In this document: positions 1-10,410 of the stretch, piece after piece | Layout: each line of letters starts with the position of its first letter | Numbering within the stretch: the first letter of the stretch is position 1 | NCBI GenBank assembly: GCA_963921825.1 | Contig: OY997596.1 | Coordinates: forward strand, 10,235,001-10,299,000 | From: Erodium maritimum | Lineage: Eukaryota; Streptophyta; Magnoliopsida; Geraniales; Geraniaceae | Reading direction: 5' to 3' | Length of the DNA stretch: 64,000 nucleotides | Translations under genes and position numbers: made by a program | Notes under the pieces: model-generated | What the model was told of the DNA's origin: nothing | The model's input: only the letters and a program-made list of their open reading frames with translations | Databases searched by the model: none

Positions 1-415
1 ATTCTAATTTTCCGTCAACCAAAACGTCATGATCATGGTGGTTTTTTTATCCGTAAACTAGAATGCCTAGATATTCAAAACAGTAGTTTGTGTTGTACGA
101 TATTTAGCAACATATAATATTTGTTTCTTCTCAAACAATATATAAAATCTCCTCCATGACAAACTCTCAAACTAGGTGTGCAATATCCGCAAACTAACTT
201 GCTTATTTCCGCAAAACTTAAATAATCTACTTTGCCTGTTACTATATACTACTGCTTGTGTATCAATTTGAGTATATTATAACTATCTGATTCTATGTGT
301 GCTGTATATGCAATCAAAAATTATTACATCCTCAAACTGATCCTTATTTCGATGAATATCAGCTGCAGGCACATACAGTGACTATACTGCAGAATCAGAT
401 CTCCAAAACACTGTT
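1..415. other. Non-coding 5' flank of the transposase gene
   Basis: AT-rich sequence with no convincing gene. It carries CGCAAA-type units on the plus strand, with starts at 166 (CTCAAA), 188 and 210 spaced exactly 22 bp apart, and looser variants further left (near 51 and 130). The transposase reading frame is closed by a TGA just before about 356, so an upstream exon, if any, would have to be spliced in. No terminal inverted repeat could be identified here. Confidence 0.5.
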
Positions 416-1995
416 ATGTTTTCTGCTGGAGGAACCAGGATATACTTGCCATCCTGCCAGCCTGAACGAACCCCGTTTGTAGGAAAGGAATTCAAGACAC
501 TTAATAAGGCGATATATTTCTACCAAAATTACGCTAGACTTTCTGGATTCACTACAAGAAGGTCTACCGAGAAGAAGGATAAAACAAACAACATAAAGCT
601 AAAGTACATGGTATGCTCCAAACAGGGTGAGATCCCCGAACAAAACAGTCCTCAAATTTCAAAGCCTACAAAAAAGAGGAACAGATTGCTCACAAGAATT
701 AATTGTGAGGCAATGATAAGGTTCACATTTGTTTCGGAGGAATTGGGATACAAAGTATCAAAATTTGTTGAAGGTCATAACCACCCTATGGTTGGAGCGG
801 AGCACAGACATGAGATGAGAGGTAACCGACACATGGAAGGCAACCATGTTGAGTATATGAACTTTTGCGAGAGATCGGGAATAGGTCCCTCAAAGGCACA
901 CAGACTAATCAGTGAAACACGCGGAGGCCCCAGCCATGTTGGAGCTTTGAAGCAAGATTTCTACAACTACCACAGGGACTTGAAAGCCTATATTGGAGGA
1001 AGTGATGTTCAGATAATCCTTGACCAGTTCCGTGACAAGAAGGTAGCCAACAACAAGTTCTACAATGAGTACAATGTTGACCCAAGCGGAAGCCTCACTA
1101 AACTATTCTGGTGTGATGAAATAGCTATCAAGAATTATGAGCTTTACGGAGATAATGTTTCCTTTGACACAACTTACAGGACTAACCAGTAAGTATAACT
1201 CGTATTCGCTAATCCATTGAAAAAGAAATTTTGAACATTATTCTTTATTAACGATTGATGTTTTGTAGGTACTCGATGCCATTTTGTCCGTTTACAGGAG
1301 TAGACAACTATGACAAATCTGTGACTTTTGGGCTGGGACTGGTAACACATGAGGATATCGAGTCTTTCACTTGGATGTTTAACGCTTTTCTGAAAGCGAT
1401 GAATGGGAAGCAACCAATGTATCTTGTCACGCCCCAATTTCAGCGAACCGAACTCGGGACGCGAACTTTTAAAAACATGAACACTTGAAACCTGTTTTCA
1501 ATAAAAGCTTTGACATTTCCATTTACTTCTCAAAATAATAGTATTTACAATACAAAAACGTCCCAACAAGTGGACAAGGTACAACATCCGTCACTAGACT
1601 CAACAAAAGTAAAGACCAGACTCCGCTCCAAGCTCCATGAACTTCAAGAGCTAACCTAGTCCGTCCGGTGATCAGTACCTGTAGGAAAAGAAGCTAGGGG
1701 TGAGCGTTCGCTCACCTCCACGGATAACAAACTGACTATGGCATAATTAGCAGAAAAAGCCAGTAACACTAAAACCAAACCCAACGCCGGGACTACAGTC
1801 CCCAACTCAAGTACTCAACTGACCCACAACCCGTCACCTTCCTCAACAGACTCGACACTCGATAAAAACAGTGTAGACCCGACACAACTATCGACGACCT
1901 CCTCAAGGACTCGAACGAAACGACACAACACCAAACAAGATCACAAAGGATCGCACACCAGCTGCTCAGTAACCAATCTCAATCAGGTCAGGGTT

Positions 1996-2290
1996 CGACC
2001 TATCGCAATTCCTCGACACGAAGTCGGATCAGGCTGTCGACCTTTCAAACTCGCAATTCCTCGACACTAAGTCGGATCAGGCTGTCGACCTTTAAAACTC
2101 GCAATTCATCGACACTAAGTCGGATCAGGCTGTCGACCTTTAGAACTCGCAATTCATCGACACTAAGTCGGATCAGGCTGTCGACCTTTAAAACTCGCAA
2201 TTCATCGACACTAAGTCGGATCAGGCTGTCGACCTTTAGAACTCGCAATTCATCGACACTAAGTCGGATCAGGCTGTCGACCTTTAGAAC
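1996..2290 (+). repeat. 48-bp tandem repeat inside solo LTR A
   Basis: Six copies of a 48-bp unit. The anchor GTCGGATCAGG occurs at 2023, 2071, 2119, 2167, 2215 and 2263, exactly 48 bp apart. Units differ by a few substitutions. The repetitive antisense reading frame over this stretch is a by-product of the period being a multiple of three. Confidence 0.93.
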
Positions 2291-2424
2291 TCACCACCCC
2301 AGGTAACCACAATCACAATCACAGGCAAGTTCAATCACACAGGCACTCAAGGCCACTCAAGACACCTCAACAGTCAAGACTCGGGTTCAACAACCCCACG
2401 GGCACTCGCTGCCACTCAAGACAC

Positions 2425-2585
2425 CAAATTAAATAAACGGCTCTCATGGCCACCCCGACTCAACAATTAAATACGGGCTCTCAAGGCCACCCAAGCTCAA
2501 CAATTAAATACGGGCTCTCAAGGCCACCCAAACTCAACAATTAAATACGGGCTCTCAAGGCCACCCAAACTCAACAATTAAATAA
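2425..2585 (+). repeat. 37-bp tandem repeat inside solo LTR A
   Basis: About four copies of a roughly 37-bp unit containing GGGCTCTCAAGGCCACCCAA followed by ctcaacaattaaatac. The same unit is found in LTR C (10080-10410) and, inverted, in LTR B (7715-7900), where copy numbers differ. Confidence 0.88.
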
Positions 2586-5500
2586 AATGCACGACAACCT
2601 CCGGCATACTCGATGCCTCCAACGGTCCTAAAATCACTAGTTTCACAAACAACCTCCGGGCATGGTCATATGCCTCCAGTAATTCAATTATCGCTAAGTT
2701 CTCTGTTCCTACGACACTACTAAGTGTCACATGCTTTTCTCTTGAACGCTACAATCCCGTATCATGCTTTTCTAATAATTAAATAAATCTACTCAACCCA
2801 CGACACCCCGGTGTCACATGCAATTCTACTATTAACTTTCCCTAATCAGGGCCGAGATCCGGCTACTTTTCCCTACCTCGTATACAATCCCAAAAGCGCT
2901 CCAACAACACCCGAAGCACACTCAGTCACTCGCCGAGCTTCCCCTTGCCTCGGTCCGTAGCACGATCTAAAAGAACACAAATTTAAAGTACTTTTAAACT
3001 AGTACGAATAAACCAAAAATTTACATACTTAACGCCCAAACGTAACCCCGACAATGTCGGTCACTCCCAAACTTCCCAATTATTCGATATTGCCGAAAAA
3101 GGACCCGTAAGGGCCAGATTCGCCCGACATGGCGAATCTGTCCGGTTTTGGTTAATTGCCTTCCGGGGCTCCAAAAGCCCCCGTTTTCGTTTCTACGGTC
3201 TTAAAATAAATCAAGGAACTCAACGCACTTGACGGAATCGAATTCCGACTTCTAAATCAATTAATTAACGTTTAAAGTTTCCCAAAACCCGTTAATTACA
3301 ACTTCTCCAAATTAATTCCAAATTTCGATTCGATTAGGAATAAGTGGTCCGGGGGACGTTTTAAACCACCCGAACATTAAAACCCGAGCAATCGAGCACG
3401 TGGGCCCCACCCAAGAGGCTTGGCCAAGACCCTAGGGTTTGAGGGAGGGCCTCGGCCACCAAGTGGTGGCTGCTGCCACCTCCGGCCAGCCACCACATGG
3501 CCGGCCGGCCACCACCCACGGTGGCCGGAGCTCCTCCCGAGCCTCCGGTCACCGGAAAACGTGAAATTAAACCCCCAAACACCTCTAAAACGTCTCCAAC
3601 ACCTCCCCACACTCTACACAACCCTAAGCCTTAGTTTATAACCAAACCCTAGCTCTTGAAAATAATCAAAACGAGAATCGGTTCGGGTATTACCGTAGAG
3701 GAGAACGAGGGGAACGGGATTGCTCTTTGCTTTGACTCGATCCAAGGGCTCGATCACAAACCCTAGCTCAACCTCCCTTCTTCTCTCTTCTTCTCCTTCT
3801 CCTTCTCTCTCTAAAACCTCTCTTCTAATTTCTAATTTAATTAAACTAACAACAAAACTAATTTTCCTCCTTTAAAACCTCATACTCGGCCAACTATTCC
3901 CATCCACCCATTTTCCCTCCAAAAATTACACCACCATATAATTGACAAGTGTCAAGGTGGGTCCCTCACCTTTTGGAAAATATCTACTTGATATTTTCCA
4001 ATCAGATTCGCGAAAAACAGACGTTTCAGGCCCCGAACGGGCACTTTTCCCAAGAAATTTTTAAACTGGACGGGCTTCAAGGAAACGGCCCAACTAAGAC
4101 CGCTACGACGACGGCTAAGCTTTTCGGGTCCAAAACGGTCCTCGAATGGACCAAAACGTCGCTCGGGTGACTTTTCCAGCGAAAAAATCAATCTTTCCCA
4201 AAATGACCAGAAAGTTTCCCTGAGTCCCCCGTAACTCATTTTAGTCGATAACGGGGTCAACTTAAGTCCGGCATGACCCTCGGGGTCAATTTAAGTTAAG
4301 TTAAGTGTCTGTCTTAAAAAAATTTAAATTCTCCTGTTTTTCGCAGGTTTGACTGACGTTGACCAGAAGTGGTTATTACATATCTGGTGACAGATCAAGA
4401 CCCAGCAATGAAAGTTGAAATACCGAAAATCATGACAGAGACTAAGCACAAACTCTGCATGTGGCACATTACGAATAAGATTCGTCTTTCAGTCTCTATA
4501 AGAAAATCATATACTCTGTATCCACATCTTGTAATGCTTGTTTACACAAAACGTTTTATTCTTAATATGGTTCTCATAGTTAACTACTATGCGATGAGTT
4601 TATATCTATTCTCAAACTGTTATGTCTGTTTTCTCAATCTATGAACACAAAATATCCATACGCCACAGTATTGTCAATTTCTATTATTTATTTGTTCGAC
4701 TTTACAAATCTTATGAAAAATGTTACAGGTGCCTGTAAGTATAACAAATGATACAGACTTTGAGAAAAGGTTGGATTCCATAGTATACAACAACTTTATT
4801 GGCCCTGATGAGTTTGATGAAGAGTGGGCTAGCATCATTGAAGACTTCAATTTGCGAGACAACACTTGGCTCAATGGCATATTCGATCTGCGACACAGTT
4901 GGATCCCAGCATACCATAGGGATTTCCCAATGGGGTTGTTTATGAGAACAACATCAAGGTCTGAATCAGCCAACCGAGCCTATCAACAACTCACAGATCA
5001 GTACCTAAACCTTGTTCACTTGATCTGGCGGTGTGGAGTGGTGATAGAGAACCAAAGGAGTGAGCATTTCAGTCTTATGATGCACAGCTACAATTCATAT
5101 CCGGTGCTGAAGACAAACACGTGGTTTGAAGCGGATGCTTGGACGGTATACACACACACTATGTTTGCTGACATACAAAAGCATATAGTTTACGCTCTCA
5201 ACCGCTGCAGCTTGCCAGGCATGGATGACACCATTGTCTATAAAGTCAGGAATTCGTCGATTATTAAAGATGGTAAGGAATTCAGGGTGACTTGGACGAT
5301 GAGTACAAACAACTTTGAGTGCAATTGCAACAAGCTTCTAACAACGGGCTATATATGTTCTCACATATTCTTTGCGCTGCAAAACACAACGTTAAGGAAT
5401 ATTCCTAGGACGCTGGTAAACCCGAGATGGTGTAAAGACACAAACTTGACAACTACATTGTCTTCTAATGGTGTTGCACCTGAAGGTCCTACTCTGAAGG

Positions 5501-5913
5501 ACGATGAAGTTATGGATGCAGTGAAAACCAGGTTTACTGAAATGATTGGGACAGAAGATGCAGCAATTTCAAGTATTCGAGGATTGTTGGACACTTTAAA
5601 TCGATACAGAGTTAAGACGGTGGATGACATAGTGAATGAGAATAGACTCAATAGAACAAGTTTCATAGCATCGGTGACAGGGATCAAATTACCAGAAATA
5701 GTCACTGTCCAGCCACCAAATATCACAAACACCAAGGGCTCTCGCTTGCGATCTGGGAGTAGAATGATCAAAAATAAAGAAAAGGCAATCAATGCTAGTA
5801 ACAAGCGAAAGCGGCTATGCGCCACATGCCGCACATTGCAAGACCATGACAAAAGGAACTGCCCTCTGAATGTGAATAAGAAGAAGAAGAAGAATAATAA
5901 TAAGAAGAAGTAG

Positions 5914-6006
5914 AAATGATGTATATTTTCATCTGCGGATTTCGTTGTTACAGTTTGCGAATATAGACAATAAGTTTTGCGAATAAATAAATGATGTTTG
6001 ATGATA
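5914..6006. repeat. 3' flank of transposase with inverted CGCAAA units
   Basis: The TTTGCG form (reverse of CGCAAA) ends at 5937 (as TCTGCG), 5959 and 5981, exactly 22 bp apart. The array therefore continues downstream of the transposase stop codon, in the opposite orientation to the array at 166-215. Confidence 0.75.
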
Positions 6007-7714
6007 CATTTTGTAATAACCACTCCCGGTCAACGCTAGTCAAACCTGCGAAAAACGGGAAAATTTAAAAAATTTAAGACAGACATTTAATTGAACCTAG
6101 AATTGACCCCGAGGGTCATATCGGACTTAAGTTGACCCCGATATCGACCAAAGTGAGTTCCGGGGGACTCAGGGCAACTTTCTGATCAATTTGGGAAATG
6201 TTGACTTTTCGTTGGAAAAGTCAACCGAGCGACGTTTTGGTCCATTCGAGGGCTGTTTTGGATCCAAAAAGATTATCCGTCATCGCAGCGGTCTTAGTTG
6301 AGCCGTTTCCTTGTAGCCCGTCAAGTTTCGTAATTTCTTGAGAAAAGTGCCCGTTCGGGGCCCGAAACAGCCGAATTTCGCGAATCTGATTGGAAAATAT
6401 CTAGGAGATATTTTTTCCAAAAAGGTGTGGGACCCACTTGCCACATGTCAACTATGTGGTGGTGTTAGGTTTATTGGACAAAACAAATGAAGAGACATTA
6501 GTGTTAGTTTGTAAATAAAGAAGAATTGATGTTAGTTTGGTAAATATGGAAAGATGGTGTATTTTTAAACAAAGAAAAGGGGATGGCAGAGTATGTGTTC
6601 GGCAATTGTTCAAAAAATAGAAAAAAAAAGAGAAGTTTAGAGAGAGAAAAGAAGAGAGAAGGAGGAGAGAAAAAGAGAAGGTGTGTTGGGGTTTTGCCAC
6701 TATTCCCGACGATCAAACCGTTGGATCGTCTCAACGATCGAAGAATCGAGCTCCCGTCATCATTCCCTACGGTGAGCACCTATCCGATTTTCGTTTTGGT
6801 ACGTTTGAATTTTAGGGTTTGAGTTTAAACGGTTTGATTAAGGTTGGGTTTTGTTTAAGATTGGTTTAAAGATGAATGGTTGAGGTTTGTGGTTCGTTAG
6901 GAACGTTTTGGGGTGAAAAGGAAATTTTCCTAATTGTGGGCGGGTGGGGCCCACATGCCCGAGTATCGGTTTTTCGTGTTCGGGTGGTTTAGGACGATCC
7001 CCAAGTAGTTAATCCACACCCGGATCGAAATTTGGAATTAAAATGCGAAAGTTGTATTTATCGGGTTTAGAAACTTTAAACGTTAAATTAATTGACTCGG
7101 AAGTCGGAATTCGATTCCGTCAAGTGCATTGGGACCCTTGAATTATTCTAAGACCGTAGAAACGAAAACGGGAATTTTTGGAGCCCTGGAAGGGTATTTA
7201 CAAAACCCGGGCAGATTCGCCATGTCGGGCGAATCGGGCCTTTACGGGTCCTTTATCGACAATGTCGAGTAATTGGGAAGTTTGGGAGTGATCGACATTG
7301 TCGGGGTTACGTTTGGGCGTTAAGTTTATCGAATTTCAGTTTATTCCTGCAAGTTTAAAATGCGTTAAAAATTGTGTTCTTTTAGATCGTGCCACGGACC
7401 GAGGCAAGGGAAAGTTGGGTGAGTGACTGAGATCATCACCCGAGCTTATTGGTTGGCTTTTGGAGAACACGCACGAGGTAGGGAAAAGTAGCCGGATCTC
7501 GGCCCTGACTGGGGAAAGTTAACAGTAGAATTGCATGTGACACCGGGGTGTCGTGGGTTGAGTAGGTTTATTTAAATATTAGAAAAGCATGATACGGGAT
7601 TGTAGCGAATATTGGAAATGCATGTGACACTTAGTAGTGTCGTAGGAGCAGAGAACTTAGCGTCATTAGAATTACTGGAGGCATATGACCATGCCCGAAG
7701 GTTGACTGTTTAAT

Positions 7715-8350
7715 TTACGTCTTGGGTGGCCATGAGGGCCCGTGTTATTATTGTTGAGTTTGGGTGGCCATGAGAGCCCGTGTTATTATTGTTGAGTTTG
7801 GGTGGCCATGAGAGCCCGTGTTATTATTGTTGTGTTTGGGTGGCCATGAGAGCCCGTGTTATTATTGTTGAGTCTTGGGTGGCCGTGAGAGCCCGTGGTA
7901 GTATTATTGGTGTTTTGGGTGGTCGTGAGTGCCCGTGGGGTTGTGAACCCATACTTTACCGTTGGTGTCTTGGGTGTCCATGAGGGCCCGTTGGGTTGTT
8001 GAACCCGTGTTACTTTAGTATTGGTGTCTTGGGTGACCGTGAGTGCCGTTGGGTTGTTGAACCCGTGTTGCTTTATTGCTGGTGTCTTGAGTGACCGTGA
8101 GTGCCGTGGGGTTGTTGAGCCCGTGAGTTACTGTTGGTGTGTCTTGAGTGGCCGTGAGTGCCGTGGGGTTGTTGAGCCCGTGAGTTACTGTTGGTGCGTC
8201 TTGGGTGGCCGTGAGTGTCGTGGGGTTGTTGAGCCCGTGAGTTACTGTTGGTGTGTCTTGGGAGGCCGTGAGTGCCCGTGGGGTCGTTGAGCCCGTGAGT
8301 TACTGTTGGTGTGTCTTGGGTGGCCGTGAGTGCCCGTGAATGGTTTGGGG
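7715..8350 (-). repeat. Expanded tandem repeats in LTR B
   Basis: The left part (about 7715-7900) has roughly 37-bp units containing GGGTGGCCATGAGAGCCCGT. The right part (about 7900-8350) has longer units of about 60 bp built on GGCCGTGAGTGCC, GGGGTTGTTGAGCCCGTGAG and TTACTGTTGGTGT. The open frames here are repeat artefacts. Confidence 0.88.
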
Positions 8351-8485
8351 TTGTTGAGTCCATGTTTTACTGTTGGTGTCTTATGTGGTCATGAGTGCCT
8401 GTGGAGTGTTGAACTGGTCTTGTTACTGGTTGTTGAACTTGCTTGTGATTGTGATTGTGATTGTGCTTGTGATTGTGGTTGCGGA

Positions 8486-8715
8486 TCCCGGTAGGTTGCA
8501 AGCATTCTTTGGCTGGCCTGACCAAGTTTGAGTATCAACAGGTTGCAAGCATTCTTTGGCTGGCCTGACACAGTTTGAGTATCAACAGGTTGCAAGCATT
8601 CTTTGGCTGGCCTGACACAGTTTGAGTATCAACAGGTTGCAAGCATTCTTTGGCTGGCCTGGTCCGAGTTTGAGTATCACAGGTTGTAAGCATTCTTTGG
8701 CTAGCCTGATCCGTG
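8486..8715 (-). repeat. About 48-bp tandem repeat in LTR B
   Basis: Four to five copies of a unit containing GGTTGCAAGCATTCTTTGGC followed by tggcctgacacagtttgag. It corresponds to the inverted arrays at 1996-2290 in A and 9640-9870 in C, although the unit sequence has drifted between copies. Confidence 0.85.
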
Positions 8716-9639
8716 TTCCTGTGAGTGGGAGAGGTTACTGAGCTGGTATGCGATCCTTTGTGATCTTGTTTGGTGTTGCGTAGCTTTCGTTTGAGTCCTT
8801 GGAAGAGGTCGTGATCGTTGAGTCGGGTCTACTTTACGTGTCAGGGTGTCGAGTTGGTCAAGGAAGGTAATTGTGGGTGTGTGTTCAGTCGGAGTACTTG
8901 GGTTGGGGACAGTGATCCCCGGGGTTGAGTTTGTTGTGGGTGTTACCGACTGTCACACCCCAATTTCAGTAAACCGAACTAGGGACGCGAACGTTTTAAA
9001 AACATAGAAACACTTGAAACCTGTTTTCATTAACTCACTTTAAAATACCAGTTTAGTTCAACAAAATAATATTTACAGCTTAAAATACGTCCCAACACGT
9101 GGACAAAAGTACAAGGTATCCGTCACTAGACTCAAAAGACAAAACCCGGACTCCGCTCCTAGCTCCACAAGCTTCGAGAGCTCACCTAGTCCGTCCCACG
9201 AACAGTACCTGTAGGAAAAGCAGCTAGGGGTGAGCGTTCGCTCACCACCACAGATAACAGACTGACTACGGCATAATTAGCAGACAATGCCGGTAACACC
9301 AATAATAAAGTCAACACCGGGGGACACTGTCCCAACCCAAGGACTCTGACTGAACATACACCCACTGTTACCTTCCTTGACCAACTCAACACTTTGACAC
9401 GTAAAGTAGACCCGACACAACCATTGACGACCTCTTCCAAGGACTCAAAAGAAAGTTACGCAACACCAAACAGCATCACAAGGGATTACACCCCAAACAA
9501 GATCACGAAGGATCGCACACCAAACAAGATCACAAAGGATCGCAAACCAGCTGCCAAGAACCTCCCTCATCAGACTCAACCTCAAACTCGTAAAGTAAAA
9601 CCGACACAACAAACAATGACGACCTTCCCCAAAGACACG

Positions 9640-9870
9640 AACACGGATCAGGCTAGCCGAAGATGCTCAGAACCTGCCAAGCCTCGTACGCGGTCAGGCC
9701 AGCCGAAGAATGCTCGTAACCTGCCGGGACCCGGTCACGGATCAGGCTAGCCAAAGAATGCTCATAACCTTTCGGGATCCGAACACGGAACAGGCTAGCC
9801 GAAGAATGCTCAGAACCTGTCGAGGCTCGAGTTTGGTCAGGCCAGCCAAAGAATGCTCGTAACCTGCCAA
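9640..9870 (+). repeat. About 48-bp degenerate tandem repeat in LTR C
   Basis: Roughly five copies of a unit containing CAGGCTAGCCGAAGAATGCT followed by cagaacctg. It is the counterpart of the 48-bp arrays in A and B. Confidence 0.8.
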
Positions 9871-10079
9871 AATCCACACCACTCCCCGACACACAGTCGG
9901 GTCGGGCAAACACAACCAAAAACACAAGCATGTTCAACAAACAGGCACTCAAGGCCACTCAAGACACCTCAACAGTCAAGACTCGGGTTCAACAACCCCA
10001 CGGGCCATCATGGCCTCCCAAAACACAACCACTTAACTCACGGGCTCAACAACCCCAAGACACCAATAATAACACACGG

Positions 10080-10410
10080 GCTCTCATGGCCACCCAAACT
10101 CAACAGCAAACACAAGGGCTCTCATGGCCACCCAAACTCAACAATAAATAACACGGGCTCTCAAGGCCACCCAAACTCAACAATAAATAACACGGCTCTC
10201 AAGGCCCCCCAAACTCGACGATAAATAACACGGACTCTCAAGGCCACCCAAACTCAACAACAATTAACACGGGCTCTCAAGGCCACCCAACTCAACAACA
10301 ATTAACACGGCTCTCAAGGCCACCCAAGACTCAACAACAATTAACACGGCTCTCAAGGCCACCCAAGACTCAACAATAATAAAACGGGCTCTCAAGGCCA
10401 CCCAAACACC
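10080..10410 (+). repeat. 37-45 bp tandem repeat in LTR C
   Basis: Eight or so copies of a unit with GGGCTCTCAAGGCCACCCAA and a variable AT-rich spacer (caacaataaataacac). It is more expanded here than in LTR A. Confidence 0.87.

Larger units (their letters stand above)
1425..4380 (+). mobile_element. Solo LTR A, inserted in a transposase exon
   Basis: The segment starts TGTCACGCCCC and ends GGTTATTACA (TG...CA), is 2956 bp long, and is flanked by the 5-bp duplication TATCT (1420-1424 and 4381-4385). Removing it together with one TATCT restores the transposase codons M-Y-L-V-T-D exactly. It contains no gag or pol sequence, so it is a solo LTR left by recombination between the two LTRs of a retrotransposon. 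Family placement is uncertain; an LTR of about 3 kb beginning TGTCACGCC suggests a Ty3/gypsy element. Confidence 0.92.
416..5913 (+). pseudogene. FAR1-type Mutator-like transposase, interrupted by a solo LTR
   Basis: This is a DDE transposase of the MULE/FAR1 family. My model has four coding blocks: 416-1188, 1269-1424, 4386-4491 and 4729-5913. They total 2220 bp in one frame (739 codons plus stop) once the LTR at 1425-4380 and one TATCT copy are ignored. Visible parts in order are a FAR1 zinc-binding N-terminus (Cys ... Cys ... HNH, residues about 20-125), the MULE core with catalytic Asp in FDTTY (residue 251), Asp in VTDQD (313) and Glu in SESAN (424), a SWIM finger (CNC ... CSH, about 543-556), and a C-terminal CX2C-H-C knuckle (about 708-722) before a lysine-rich tail. 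Intron 1 (1189-1268) has gtaagt/tag ends. The donor near 4492 (gtctct) is weak. The start at 416 is the first ATG in the open frame; an upstream exon is possible. Apart from the LTR I see no stop or frameshift. Confidence 0.85.

Noticed and set aside
1996-2290. Regular 48-bp repeats that look superficially like a CRISPR array
   Set aside because: There are no unique spacers: the whole unit is repeated. It is inside a plant LTR, in a eukaryotic genome without cas genes.
5361-6023. Antisense 220-codon frame
   Set aside because: It is the shadow of the transposase C-terminus and runs into LTR B; hydrophobic composition arises from antisense reading of charged codons.
7780-8363. Repetitive open frames on both strands (Cys/Val/Gly-rich, or Thr/His/Gln-rich)
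   Set aside because: They lie wholly in the LTR B minisatellite. Unit lengths in multiples of three keep frames open by chance.
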